This document shows, in pieces, positions 10,249 through 20,083 of a stretch of 64,000 bases of DNA (positions within the stretch are counted from its first letter, which is position 1; every line of letters starts with the position of its first letter). The notes beneath the pieces are model-generated. The model did no database searches and was not told the DNA's origin. It saw nothing but the letters and a program-made list of their open reading frames with translations. The position numbers and the translations under genes were made by a program. This DNA comes from Carnegiea gigantea (taxonomy: Eukaryota > Streptophyta > Magnoliopsida > Caryophyllales > Cactaceae): the NCBI GenBank assembly GCA_029747015.1, contig JAKOGI010001189.1, positions 124,001 to 188,000 of the forward strand. The letters are read 5' to 3'.

Positions 10249-11547
10249 TGATGTATATGAGAGTCCAAAGTGAACAAATTCAAAGAATAAGGGTAGGATG
10301 TGGGGGTGATGAAGGAGCGAAGGTAAAGATGAAGGGAGGATAAATCAAGACTTTGGTTTGAGATAATCCCACTTGGGAGCCACGCAAGCCTTAGTCTTGG
10401 GCTATTCTTTTTACCTAATCAAGGATATAGAAGATTCACCACCTAGGAGAGCAAAAAGAACCTAGAGCACCACTTAAGGTAGCCAACCTTAAGATATAGA
10501 ACTAGGATTTCAAGCAAGCACACTAGAGAACACTCAAGGGCTTAGTATTACTTTCAAAATGGAGTACAAGCTGATGATCCCTCAACCCACATGCCTAGCC
10601 CCTTTTATAGTAGAGAACAACACAAATGAAAGGGCATAAGTTACAAGAAATAAACATAGGGCACACCAAAGGACACATTAATGTGTCGGTTACAAATAAT
10701 CAAGGGGAAGGGGAAAAGATGAGGTCCTTGAGATGCCACAACTCCTTGGCTGCATAAATTACATTAACCCCATGGTATAAGAAGGGTCTCACGTCCAAAT
10801 GCAGCTGAAAAGGTTCATGAACCGAATGGGAACACCAAACATCCTCCTTTAATGCACTCACACCCTTGCAGCAGCTTTGACTTTGGACGGCCATATCTCG
10901 CTATTTACTGGGCCAAATTGCGTGATTTTGGGCTTGTTGGAAAGCCCTGGATGTGTAGTTTCTAGGAATCACAAGTTTGCCCAATTTGGACCAGCCGTTT
11001 GAACGTTATGGCCCAAACAAGGAAGACTGCTTAGACTAGCCTGCATTTCAGTACTTTATTTTGTGGGCTGAAGTTGACCAACCAAATGGACTCCAAATAA
11101 TGCGTGGTTGGTCTTGTTAGAAATCTATTTTCTTAGGCTAGATTAATGTAAGGGCCACCAGAATTTTGGCCCATTACATTTTGCTGTAAAAGAGTAACAA
11201 AAACCGGGTGTGTTGAGGATGAACTAGGCGTGAGTTCTTCCGGCATTGTCACGGCTTTTCTGCATAGTATATCAAATTCTTTGGCCTCTTTGAGCTTTCT
11301 AGGATCTTCCTTGAGCTGAGTAGGAGAGTAGACAAGCATGAAGCATGATGCTCTTGATCCCCATTTGGGAAACCCCTTGGAATAAGGCACTTTGAAGTTC
11401 ACAACAAACTCCACAAAGTGTCTTGTGTCATGGAACTCAAATAATGGGACTAAATATAAGTGTTTCCATGTATGATCTTGTTTGGCCTTTTCCTCCCTTG
11501 AAGTTGAGCTTGAGGAATGAAAATGATGCATATGGAAATATGCATCA
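10249..11547 (-). repeat. Element G 5' LTR (1299 bp)
   Basis: Bounded by TGATGCATAT at 11547 and ATATACATCA at 10249, so the first and last ten bases are inverted repeats with one mismatch. A 143-codon frame (11133-11564) is the LTR copy of the pol tail and ends after FVTLLQQNVMGQ, longer than in the damaged 3' LTR. An inverted repeat CTTAAGG/CCTTAAG (10473-10493) belongs to the GTGGCA-type hairpin group. Confidence 0.88.
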
Positions 11548-11617
11548 GGAATGAAGCAACCCAAGTCAACTCACATCAAGGACACTAGAAACAAGCAAAC
11601 ACCCTACGGCCAAGGAG

Positions 11618-11652
11618 GCACGGTCGTGCTTAGTGGCACGGGGTGACCGTGC
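11618..11652 (-). promoter_or_regulatory. 35-nt GCACGG unit, F 3' LTR
   Basis: Plus-strand reading: inverted repeat GCACGGTCGTGC (11618-11629), 6 nt, hairpin GCACGG-GGTGA-CCGTGC (11636-11652). The same unit is at 32897-32931 in the F 5' LTR. In F it lies inside the LTR rather than after the primer site. Confidence 0.6.
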
Positions 11653-12144
11653 TAAATTGCTGCCTAGCTCACCTAGAAATTGCTTTACTTCACGGTTTGA
11701 GGTGGCTTGGAGTTCAAGTGGAAATCTGATGCAATGAGCCTTGTTTTGACCTTGATTATGTGTGGAAAAGAGTAAGTAAAGGAGTAATGAAAGTGAGGAA
11801 AGAAAGGAGGATCAAGAACACCAAGAAGATCACTAAAGGAGCTCACAGTTTAAGAGGAGAGAAACCAAGAGCTAGCTTATGACTTCAAGTGTGTTTAATG
11901 AATTTAGGATAGTTCTAAGCTAGATGATTAGATGAGATACACCACTAATCACTTAGCTTAGGGCCCTTAATCTTGGATTAGGATAAGATACACCATCTAA
12001 CCAAAGATCAAGACTCACTTGGTCACCACCTTAATCGGCCACAATTAAGGATAAGCAAGTTAAGTGTTTAGGGAAATCACAAGACACAAAGTCTATGCTC
12101 TCAACTGAATATTCAACTCTATTCCTTAAAATGAACATACAAGG

Positions 12145-12152
12145 CTTTTATA
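12145..12152 (-). promoter_or_regulatory. TATA box, F 3' LTR
   Basis: TATAAAAG on the minus strand; the same box is at 33424-33431 in the F 5' LTR. The leader hairpins lie about 200 nt downstream in the sense of transcription. Confidence 0.55.
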
Positions 12153-12909
12153 TGGCCTTGAGAATACATGAGAGAGCTTTCCTTCTAAGGTAGGAAAGTC
12201 ATTAAGCATGTCTAAGACTACTTAGTACACGGTTTGGCCTAAAACAAACACAAAATGAAAGTTTAAGTTACAAAGCACTATTTTATCTTCCTAAGCTCTT
12301 TCCTATGCATTAAGGAATGTCAATGACTCAATTTCCCAGCTAGGAAGGTAAGGTTACACGGCTGGCTACCTCAAAAGAGCTGAAGAATGCATGGTTGCCA
12401 GGTCATGCTTGAGTGGCCGTGTGAGTGCTTGCCAAATGGAGGCTCTTCCCTTGCTCCACATGTCTCTCTCATGGGGGGCTAGGTGGCAGCTTACCAAGCA
12501 GCTCAATTTGACCTGGTAGGCAAGCTTACACCTTAAGTAAACCCCTTGAAGGAGGAAAACTACTAGGCTAAGTAACCGGGTGTCAATCAGCCGGTTTCTG
12601 CCTCAGCTTGTCACGCGTGCTTGACATATCAAATGCTGACTAATTCTACGTTTCTTACATGGATGGAAACCTCAAGATGTCTAGTTTACCCTCCAACTTG
12701 AATCGCAGCAATTGGACTTCATTTGCTCCCTGAACAAACTAGAATTCCAAAACCGTGCAGTTTGCAGTGCAATCCAGACAGGGTCAAAAGATGAACTGTT
12801 TTAAGCAACCAATTGAACTCCAAATAATATGAAACCAATTGGACTTAAAAGCTAAGATCTTGAGCTTGAAAATTCCCCAAAAAACGAGCACCAAAACGTG
12901 CCTTAATCC

Positions 12910-14030
12910 TGATGTATCCTCTAGGGAAAGTCAAGAGGATGGGAAAGAAGTAAGCAAAGTGCAAGAAGTTCAAGGCAACTTTGAAACCACAAACTCACCT
13001 TAGACTTGGACAAGCAACCGGAACTAACACCAACCTTGGATACAGAAACACCACCAAGGAAAGATGTTAGGGCCCTTAACCACCCCTTGGATACAGAAAC
13101 ACCACCAAGAAGGAGTTAAGACTCTTGCTAGATCACCACTCAACCCGGCCGAAGGAAGAGATAAGCTAGAAGAGAGTTTGGGAGTTCAAAGGAGCAAAGC
13201 TCAACTTCATTTCATACAAATGCTTGAGTGAGTGGCCGGCCAAGCCTTGGGGGGGTATTAATACAAGCTTTTCAAGTACAAGCATAGGCCTTAGGTTGCA
13301 CTACAAGCTAAACTAGGCAAAAATACAAAGATCAAATCAAAGCAAAAAAGGATAGATGCATCCTCCACTTGACACCTCTTCAATGCTAATCTTGAGGATG
13401 ATGTGTCGATCTTGGGGTGAATGGAAGCTTCCTTGGCAGCTTGGTACTTCCCATAATGACTCTTGCAAGTGGCTAAGCATGGAAAAGAGCAAAACACCTC
13501 ACTCCTCTCTCTCTTGTACCGGCTGGGCATGTACCGGGTAAAGGGATGTTTTTGTGCAATGTTTTGGTGGTTAATAGCTCTATATGTGTGTAATTTGGCT
13601 GAGTTTTTTTATGGCCATTTGATAATATTTTTAAGTACTTTCAAGCCATAAAAGTTTCAAACCAAATAGAGGAGAAAAAGTCCACCAACACAGCCCTTAA
13701 ATTCGGACAGTCCAGTTTCTGGCAGAATGTAGTGTTTGACTTGGCTTGAGGTTTTGAGGTACCAAATGATCTCCAAATGACTTGCAAGAGGTCTTGATGG
13801 AAAGAGCACATCTTGAACTTAAACTTAGGCTTCCTGCAACCCCATTTCAGCCTTGGGAAGTTTAGGAAATAACGTGCACAAAACCGGGTTTGTGCACGCC
13901 TGAAATTCCAGTTTTGAGGAAATAATTTCCTTGTTCCCTTAGGTTGATTTCTTGCATCTTGGACATGAGGTTTGGACCGTTTGGGCTCCCTTGATGGCCA
14001 TGGATCATGTTAGGGGAAGGACCTCCATCA
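12910..14030 (-). repeat. Element H 3' LTR (1121 bp)
   Basis: Minus strand: starts TGATGGAGG directly after the tract AAGGGGAGGA, ends GGATACATCA. It encodes the last 55 or so residues of pol. Two short inverted repeats of the TGGTG-loop type (CCTTGG/CCAAGG and CTTGG/CCAAG, plus-strand loop ATACAGAAACACCA) lie near 13035-13115. Confidence 0.92.
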
Positions 14031-17000
14031 TCCTCCCCTTGTTGAAGACAATTTGCCCTCAAATTGATAAGATTATCATCCTCCTCATAAGGGCTAAGGT
14101 CGGCTACGTTGAAAGTAGCCGAAACTCCATACTCACCGGGCAAATTGATCTTGTATGCATTATCATTGATGCGTTCCAATACTTCAAAAGGACCATCGGC
14201 CCTTGGCATCAATTTGCTCTTCCTCTTAGAAGGAAACCGTTCCTTCCTTAAGTGAACCCATACCAAATCACCGGGGTGAAGCACCATCTTCTTTCTATGC
14301 TTGTTGGCATGGTCTTTGTATGAGGCATTGGCCTTCTCAATTTTGGCCTTCACGGTTTCATGGAGCTTCTGGATCTCCTCCACCCGTTTGCTAGCCTCCA
14401 TGTGAGGCTTCTCATTCATTTCTCTTGGAGCAAGATCAAGGGGACTCAAAGGATCCATCCCATAGACTACCTTGAATGGAGATAAGCCCGTGGCCTTGCT
14501 AGGTGACTTGTTGAAGGCGAATTCGGCTTGTGGCAGGGCTAAGTCCCAAGCTTTGATGTTGGATTTCACTAGCACTCTTAAGAGGGTTCCCAAAGTCCGG
14601 TTGGTGACTTCGGTTTGCCCATCCGTTTGAGGGTGGCATGAAGTGCTATACTTGAGCTTGGTTCCCATCTTCTTCCAAAGTGTCACCCAAAAATGGCTAA
14701 GGAACTTGGTATCCCTATCCGAAACAATGGATCTAGGGATGCCATGTAGCCTCATTACTTCCTTGAAGTATAATTCGGCAATGTGGGTGGCATCATTGGT
14801 CTTGGTACAAGGTATAAAATGGGCCATCTTAGAAAAACGATCAACAACGACAAAGATCGAATCTTTACCCCTTTGTGTTCTTGGAAGGCCAAGAACAAAG
14901 TCCATGCTCACATCCTCCCAAGAATGATTAGGAGTAGGTAAGGGAGTGTATAAGCCGTGGGGTAGGAGGTGGCTTTTGGCAACTTGGCAAGTGGCACATC
15001 TCTTCAACACATCTTGGACATCTTTGCTCATACTCGGCCAATAATAATGTTCCCTTAACATCATAAGGGTCTTGTTTTCTCCAAAGTGACCGGCAAGAGA
15101 TCCTCCATGGACCTCACGTATGAGTAACTCTCTTGTGCCACACTTAGGCACACACAATCTTGATCCCTTGAATAAAAATCCATCTTGGACAAGGAAGTCA
15201 CCTTTGGGATGTCGAAGGCACTCCTTGTAGAGCTCTCCCAAATCTTCATCATTCTCATAGAGGGACTTCAAATGCTCAAAACCAAGAATGCAAGCATCAA
15301 GTTGGAATAGCAATAAGTGCCTCCTTGACAAGGCATCGGCTCCTTGGTTGAGCTTTCCGGATTTATACTCGATGGTAAAGTTGAAAGATTGGAGGAACTC
15401 CACCCACTTGGCATGCCGTGAGTTAAGTTTATGTTGCCCTTGAATGTATTTCAAGGCTTCATGATCAGAGTGCAAGATGAACTCACTAGCCACCAAGTAA
15501 TGATTCCAATGCTCAAGGCACCTCACTATTGCATAGAACTCCTTATCATAAGTGGAGTACTTCCTCCTTGAGTCACAAAGCTTCTCACTAAAGAAGGCTA
15601 AGGGCCGCCCTTCTTGAGTGAGAACTCCTCCAATGCCAACTCCCGATGCGTCACACTCTACCTCAAACACTTTATCAAAGCATGGCAAGGCAAGAACCGG
15701 TGCTTGGGTGAGTTTGGACTTGATGGTTTCAAAGGCTTCTTGAGCCTTGGGAGTCCACTTGAACGATGTACCTTTGATAACCTCGGTCATAGGGGCCATA
15801 ATGGTACTAAAGTTTCTAATGAACCGCCTATAGAATGAGGCAAGCCCATGGAAACTTCGCACATCATGAATACTCTTGGGGATTGGCCAAGACCGAATTG
15901 CTTCCACTTTACTCTCATCAACTTTGATGCCTTCACTTGTGACAATGTAACCAAGGAAGGTTACCTCATGAGTGAAAAATGCACACTTCTTGAGGTTACC
16001 ATAGAGCTTTTCCTTCTCTAGAACCTTCATGACTTGTGTGAGATGTTGAAGGTGCTCTTCTTCATTCTTGCTATAGATGAGGACGTCATCAAAATACACC
16101 ACAACGAATTTGCCAATGAAGGGCCGGAATACTTGGTTCATGAGCCGCATGAAGGTACTTGGAGCATTTGACAATCCGAATGGCATGACTAGCCACTCAT
16201 ACAAGCCTCCTTTGGTTTTGAAGGCCGTTTTCCATTCATCTCCCTCTCTAATGCGGATTTGGTAGTAACCACTTCTCAAATCCACCTTAGAGAACACACT
16301 AGAACCATATAACTCATCAAGCATATCCTCAAGGCGGGGAATTGGATATCTATACTTGATGGTTATCTTGTTGATTGCTCGACTATCAACACACATACGC
16401 ATGCTCCCATCTTTCTTTGGCACAAGGAGGGCCGGAACCGCACAAGGGCTCAAGCTCTCTCTAATCAACCCCTTATCCATAAGTTCATCAACTTGCCTTT
16501 GGATTTCCATGGTTTCCTTGGGGTTGGTTCGGTATGCCGGTTTATTTGGGAGAATGGAACCGGGTATGAGGTCTATGTGGTGTTGGATGGTTCTTTGTGG
16601 TGGTAAGTCGGGAGGTATTTCCTCGGGAAAGACATGGCTAAAGTGTTCAAGGAGGGAAAGGGCTAGGGGGTGTGATGGAGTGGAGGTTTCGGATTCCTCA
16701 AGGGTGGCTAGGATCCACTCCTTGAAGGCCTTGAATTCATGGTGAGAAGCCTTAAGGAGAGGCTCACTCACGGTTAGAAGCATATCCGAACGGTCATGGG
16801 TTGGTTGGGGCTTGCTTTTGTGGAGTTGGGAAGGGCTTAATGGGGCAAGGGTGATCTTTTTCCCATCCTTGTGGAAAGTGTAAGTGTTTAAGTAGCCATC
16901 ATGCATGACTTTCCGGTCAAACAACCATGGTCTTCCCAACAAAAGGTGACATGCATCCATGGGGATGATATCACACCACAACTCATCATGATAGTGCTTG

Positions 17001-17296
17001 CCAATGGAAAATGAAATCAAGCATCTTGAATTAACTTGCAACCCCTTACCTTGATTTAGCCATTGAATGTTGTAGGGGTGAGGATGAGCCGAAGCTTGAA
17101 GGCCAAGCTTCTCCACCATAGTTGAGGATGCCACATTTGCACAACTCCCACCATCAATGATGAGGGAACACACTTTGCTTTGAATGGTGCAACGTGTATG
17201 GAAGATGTTCTCCCTTTGTTCTTCATGCTCTCCTCTTTTGGTACTCAAGGCTCTCCTCAATACAAGTAACTCTCCTTCATCCGCTTCCTCAATCAC
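13862..17296 (-). CDS. pol: Element H pol: protease, RT, RNase H, integrase and LTR-encoded tail (1144 codons)
   Basis: Order by residue of the open frame: protease (LIIDGGSCANV, Asp 48; DGG as is usual in related plant elements), RT (about 255-430, YFDD at 401-404), RNase H (about 540-660; Asp 549, Glu 586, Asp 611, Asp 654), integrase HHCC finger (His 730, His 737, Cys 767, Cys 770), DD35E core (Asp 799, Asp 860, Glu 896), GPY/F domain (about 1007-1072, ATFNVADLSPY). The last 55 residues lie in the 3' LTR and end KPGFVHVIS. No stop or frameshift is seen inside. The first codons are not a true start: in sister E the frame is continuous with Gag, and one G is missing here near 17310, so H probably once made a single Gag-Pol polyprotein. 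A terminal motif in the LTR matches the location of the CR motif of CRM chromoviruses. Confidence 0.92.
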   Translation of the reverse strand: MIEEADEGELLVLRRALSTKRGEHEEQRENIFHTRCTIQSKVCSLIIDGGSCANVASSTMVEKLGLQASAHPHPYNIQWLNQGKGLQVNSRCLISFSIGKHYHDELWCDIIPMDACHLLLGRPWLFDRKVMHDGYLNTYTFHKDGKKITLAPLSPSQLHKSKPQPTHDRSDMLLTVSEPLLKASHHEFKAFKEWILATLEESETSTPSHPLALSLLEHFSHVFPEEIPPDLPPQRTIQHHIDLIPGSILPNKPAYRTNPKETMEIQRQVDELMDKGLIRESLSPCAVPALLVPKKDGSMRMCVDSRAINKITIKYRYPIPRLEDMLDELYGSSVFSKVDLRSGYYQIRIREGDEWKTAFKTKGGLYEWLVMPFGLSNAPSTFMRLMNQVFRPFIGKFVVVYFDDVLIYSKNEEEHLQHLTQVMKVLEKEKLYGNLKKCAFFTHEVTFLGYIVTSEGIKVDESKVEAIRSWPIPKSIHDVRSFHGLASFYRRFIRNFSTIMAPMTEVIKGTSFKWTPKAQEAFETIKSKLTQAPVLALPCFDKVFEVECDASGVGIGGVLTQEGRPLAFFSEKLCDSRRKYSTYDKEFYAIVRCLEHWNHYLVASEFILHSDHEALKYIQGQHKLNSRHAKWVEFLQSFNFTIEYKSGKLNQGADALSRRHLLLFQLDACILGFEHLKSLYENDEDLGELYKECLRHPKGDFLVQDGFLFKGSRLCVPKCGTRELLIREVHGGSLAGHFGENKTLMMLREHYYWPSMSKDVQDVLKRCATCQVAKSHLLPHGLYTPLPTPNHSWEDVSMDFVLGLPRTQRGKDSIFVVVDRFSKMAHFIPCTKTNDATHIAELYFKEVMRLHGIPRSIVSDRDTKFLSHFWVTLWKKMGTKLKYSTSCHPQTDGQTEVTNRTLGTLLRVLVKSNIKAWDLALPQAEFAFNKSPSKATGLSPFKVVYGMDPLSPLDLAPREMNEKPHMEASKRVEEIQKLHETVKAKIEKANASYKDHANKHRKKMVLHPGDLVWVHLRKERFPSKRKSKLMPRADGPFEVLERINDNAYKINLPGEYGVSATFNVADLSPYEEDDNLINLRANCLQQGEDDGGPSPNMIHGHQGSPNGPNLMSKMQEINLREQGNYFLKTGISGVHKPGFVHVIS

Positions 17297-18558
17297 TTCT
17301 TCTTGTTCCTCATGTAATACACACCTTCTCTTTCTTCCTCCTCTTCTCCCTCTTCTTCTCTTCTCTCATCCCACTCGGCCAAGGTGATAACTCTCCTATT
17401 TGGACACTCCGAAGCAATGTGCCCAAGACCTTGACACTTGAAACATCTTCTTTGGTCATTTGGCTTAGGGTTGGGACGGTTTTGGGAAGGTGGAGTCTTT
17501 TGTGGAGCTTGGTTCTTTTGTGGAGGTGAGGGTGTAGTAACCGTGGGTTTGGGAGGTGGATAAGAGCTCCCCTTGTTGAAAGGTTGGCTCTTGGGAAAGG
17601 GTTTGGGAGGTTCCCTTTTGTAGAGTTTGGATTTCCTTTGTTGTTCAACTTTGTGGGCTAAGACACACACTTCATCAAAAGTGGTGTATTGTTGCAATTC
17701 CACCACATGGGCATACCTAGGATCTAACCCACCCAAATATCTCACTATGGTTTGCTCTTCGGGCTCTCTCAAGTCACACTTGATTAACAACTTCTCAAAT
17801 TCCCTAGTGTACTCCTCAACACTCAAGTTCCCCTGGGTGAGATTGTGAAGTTGGGAATAATTGTCTTGTAGGTAAGATGGGGGTAAGAAACGGGCTTTGA
17901 GTTTGGTTTTCATCTTTTCCCATGTTCGAATCTTTCCCTTCCCTTGCCTAACTCTCGTAGCACAAAGGTTGGACCACCAAAGAGAAGCATATTTACGAAG
18001 TTTAAGGGCCACAAGTTTTACCTTATTTCCCTCGGAAATCGCTTTGTAGTCAAAGATTCTCTCAACGGTTTGCATCCATTCCAAGAACTCATCGGGGTCT
18101 AGCTTCCCTTCAAATTCTGGAATCTCCACTCTAATGTCTCCTTGGTGAGAGGTTGTCCGCCTTCCTCTTCTTGATCTTCCATAAGCCTCCTCTTCACTTG
18201 ACGAGCTCAAGTGTGGGGCTTCTCTCGCTTCCGGTTCGGAGTCGGAGGAGTTAGAAGATCGGGAACTTCTAACCTCCTTTCGTTTTTGCTTCAAGGAGTC
18301 TCCAAGTTGTCGCCTCAAATACTCGTTCTGACCTTTGATCTCTTCATTCTGTAGCTTCAAGGCCTCATAATTCCTCATGAGAGCCTCAAACTTTTCCTCC
18401 ATGGTCATGCTAGTAGTGCTTGTGTTGAAATAAGCAGGAACTTCACAGCCTGAATGTGGCACGGGCGTGCTGTGAGGCACGGGGCGGCCGTGCTCTGGTT
18501 CTGGACGGGAGTGAAGTTGAGATGTTGCTGGAAAAGGGGTGGCACGGTCGTGCGACAT
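17293..18558 (-). CDS. gag: Element H gag
   Basis: Structural protein of the virus-like particle. The frame is open from inside the LTR (18855), but the first ATG after the primer site in this frame is at 18558 (MSHDRATPF). A second candidate, MTMEEKFEALM, starts near 18408 and matches the Gag starts of the other families. Then come a coiled-coil-like segment (NEYLRRQLGDSLKQKRK), a serine-rich acidic linker, the capsid domain (VEIPEFEGKLDPDEFLEW, LRKYASLWWSNL, FLPPSYLQDNYSQLHNL, EEQTIVRYLGGLDPRY), a proline-rich linker and one CCHC knuckle (CFKCQGLGHIASEC). It ends in a lysine-rich out-of-frame tail because one G is missing (ATGAGG against ATGGAGG in E), overlapping pol by 4 nt. Whether the slip is a mutation or a tolerated frameshift cannot be told from one copy. 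Confidence 0.9.
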   Translation of the reverse strand: MSHDRATPFPATSQLHSRPEPEHGRPVPHSTPVPHSGCEVPAYFNTSTTSMTMEEKFEALMRNYEALKLQNEEIKGQNEYLRRQLGDSLKQKRKEVRSSRSSNSSDSEPEAREAPHLSSSSEEEAYGRSRRGRRTTSHQGDIRVEIPEFEGKLDPDEFLEWMQTVERIFDYKAISEGNKVKLVALKLRKYASLWWSNLCATRVRQGKGKIRTWEKMKTKLKARFLPPSYLQDNYSQLHNLTQGNLSVEEYTREFEKLLIKCDLREPEEQTIVRYLGGLDPRYAHVVELQQYTTFDEVCVLAHKVEQQRKSKLYKREPPKPFPKSQPFNKGSSYPPPKPTVTTPSPPQKNQAPQKTPPSQNRPNPKPNDQRRCFKCQGLGHIASECPNRRVITLAEWDERREEEGEEEEEREGVYYMRNKKK

Positions 18559-18661
18559 GGCACGGGGTGACCGTGCTGAAGTACTGGGTGTGGATGAAAA
18601 GGAAGTGTGGCTGGAATGTGAGGGTGGCACGGTCGTGCTGTTTGGCACGGGCTGACCGTGC
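18459..18661 (-). promoter_or_regulatory. Three 35-nt GCACGG units, element H leader and gag start
   Basis: Units at 18459-18493 (loop GGCGG), 18542-18576 (loop GGTGA) and 18627-18661 (loop GCTGA), plus-strand reading, each inverted repeat then 6 nt then hairpin GCACGG-N5-CCGTGC. Intervals are 83 and 85 bp, so the three copies fall in three different reading frames. Conservation of the stems is therefore not explained by protein sequence. Confidence 0.65.
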
Positions 18662-18775
18662 CGATTTTCTGGATGGTGAAAATCTGTGGAGCACGGTTTG
18701 GTGTTTTTGAGGGGGAATGTGTTTGGGGTGTTTGGAAGGGTGTTGGGCAGCAAGCTTAGGCCTAGGGAAACCTTA

Positions 18776-18787
18776 GCTCTGATACCA
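18776..18787 (-). other. Primer binding site, element H
   Basis: TGGTATCAGAGC on the minus strand, 4 nt after the 5' LTR end. Initiator tRNA-Met type. Confidence 0.9.
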
Positions 18788-18791
18788 AATA

Positions 18792-19913
18792 TGATGTATC
18801 CTCCAGGGAAAGTCAAGAGGATGGGAAAGAAGTAAGCAAAGTGCAAGAAGTTCAAGGCAACTTTGAAACCACAAACTCACCTTAGACTTGGATAAGCAAC
18901 CGGAACTAACACCAACCTTGGATACAGAAACACCACCAAGGAAAGATGTTAGGGCCCTTAACCACCCCTTGGATACAGAAACACCACCAAGAAGGAGTTA
19001 AGACTCTTGCTAGATCACCACTCAACCCGGCCAAAGGAAGAGATAAGCTAGAAGAGAGTTTGGGAGTTCAAAGGAGCAAAGCTCAACTTCATTTCATACA
19101 AATGCTTGAGTGGTGGCCGGCCAAGCCTTGGGGGGGTATTAATACAAGCTTTTCAAGTACAAGCATAGGCCTTAGGTTGCACTACAAGCTAAACTAGGCA
19201 AAAATACAAAGATCAAATCAAAGCAAAAAAGGATAGATGCATCCTCCACTTGACACCTCTTCAATGCTAATCTTGAGGATGATGTGTCGATCTTGGGGTG
19301 AATGGAAGCTTCCTTGGCAGCTTGGTACTTCCCATAATGACTCTTGCAAGTGGCTAAGCATGGAAAAGAGCAAAACACCTCACTCCTCTCTCTCTTGTAC
19401 CGGCTGGGCATGTACCGGGTAAAGGGATGTTTTTGTGCAATGTTTTGGTGGTTAATAGCTCTATATGTGTGTAATTTGGCTGAGTTTTTTTATGGCCATT
19501 TGATAATATTTTTAAAGTACTTTCAAGCCATAAAAGTTTCAAACCAAATAGAGGAGAAAAAGTCCACCAACACAGCCCTTAAATTCGGACAGTCCAGTTT
19601 CTGGCCAGAATGTAGTGTTTGACTTGGCTTGAGGTTTTGAGGTACCAAATGATCTCCAAATGACTTGCAAGAGGTCTTGATGGAAAGAGCACATCTTGAA
19701 CTTAAACTTAGGCTTCCTGCAACCCCATTTCAGCCTTGGGAAGTTTAGGAAATAACGTGCACAAAACCGGGTTTGTGCACGCCTGAAATTCCAGTTTTGA
19801 GGAAATAATTTCCTTGTTCCCTTAGGTTGATTTCTTGCATCTTGGACATGAGGTTTGGACCTTTTGGGCTCCCTTGATGGCCATGGATCATGTTAGGGGA
19901 AGGACCTCCATCA
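18792..19913 (-). repeat. Element H 5' LTR (1122 bp)
   Basis: Same boundaries as the 3' LTR. Differences seen by eye are four substitutions and three single-base or short indels. The inverted repeats and the tail-coding segment are preserved. The E LTRs (22575, 29649) are clear relatives: same start TGATGGAGG, same GATCCA-GGCCATCAAGG block, same length class. Confidence 0.92.
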
Positions 19914-20083
19914 AATCCTGTGTAATTAGATAACAAAAACCGGATGAAAATCTGGATGAGAACCCAGGTGCATCACCTTGTGTTTTCTCCATCAAGTGAC
20001 TTATGGCCGTGACTTTTGACTTGATTTCTTGATTGTTCTGGATCATTGAAACATTATTAGACCTTGAAGATGGACCTCCATCA
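19914..20083 (-). repeat. Element F 3' LTR, 5'-terminal part
   Basis: It continues the F LTR after element H (19914-19918 is the duplicated AATCC) to its start, TGATGGAGG on the minus strand at 20083. It encodes the LTR part of F pol (EGDAPGFSS-type tail); H cut this frame inside the terminal motif. Confidence 0.88.

Larger units (their letters stand above)
6730..11547 (-). mobile_element. Element G: gag-protease-only LTR retrotransposon (4.8 kb)
   Basis: GGAAT flanks both ends (6725-6729 and 11548-11552). Minus strand order: 5' LTR 11547-10249, primer site 10246-10234, leader with two 35-nt units, gag, protease, a short linker, polypurine tract, 3' LTR 8031-6730. RT, RNase H and integrase are absent. 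Element J at the right edge has the same structure in a different site, so the deleted form has transposed as such. It therefore needs enzymes from another element. Confidence 0.92.
11548..12909 (-). repeat. Element F 3' LTR, main part
   Basis: It continues the F LTR after element G (11548-11552 is the duplicated GGAAT) up to the H insertion, ending with the left AATCC (12905-12909). It contains the 35-nt unit at 11618-11652, a TGGTG-loop hairpin at 11925-11951 (TGATTAG/CTAATCA) and a TATA box at 12145-12152. No gene. Confidence 0.88.
12910..19913 (-). mobile_element. Element H: nearly intact CRM-like chromovirus (7.0 kb)
   Basis: AATCC flanks both ends (12905-12909 and 19914-19918). Minus strand order: 5' LTR 19913-18792, primer site 18787-18776, leader with three 35-nt units, gag, protease, RT, RNase H, integrase, polypurine tract AAGGGGAGGA, 3' LTR 14030-12910. 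The two LTRs (1122 and 1121 bp) differ at about seven positions by my count, so insertion is recent on an evolutionary scale. Only one break in the coding region was found. H is the best candidate in the window for a source of enzymes. Confidence 0.93.

Noticed and set aside
13291..13651. Identical short frames in both H LTRs (13291-13651 and 19172-19622)
   Set aside because: Identity follows from LTR duplication. No recognisable protein, no start context shared with other families.
17293..17310. Programmed frameshift between H gag and pol
   Set aside because: Sister E has one more G and a continuous frame, and I see no slippery site with a structure behind it. A simple deletion is more likely.
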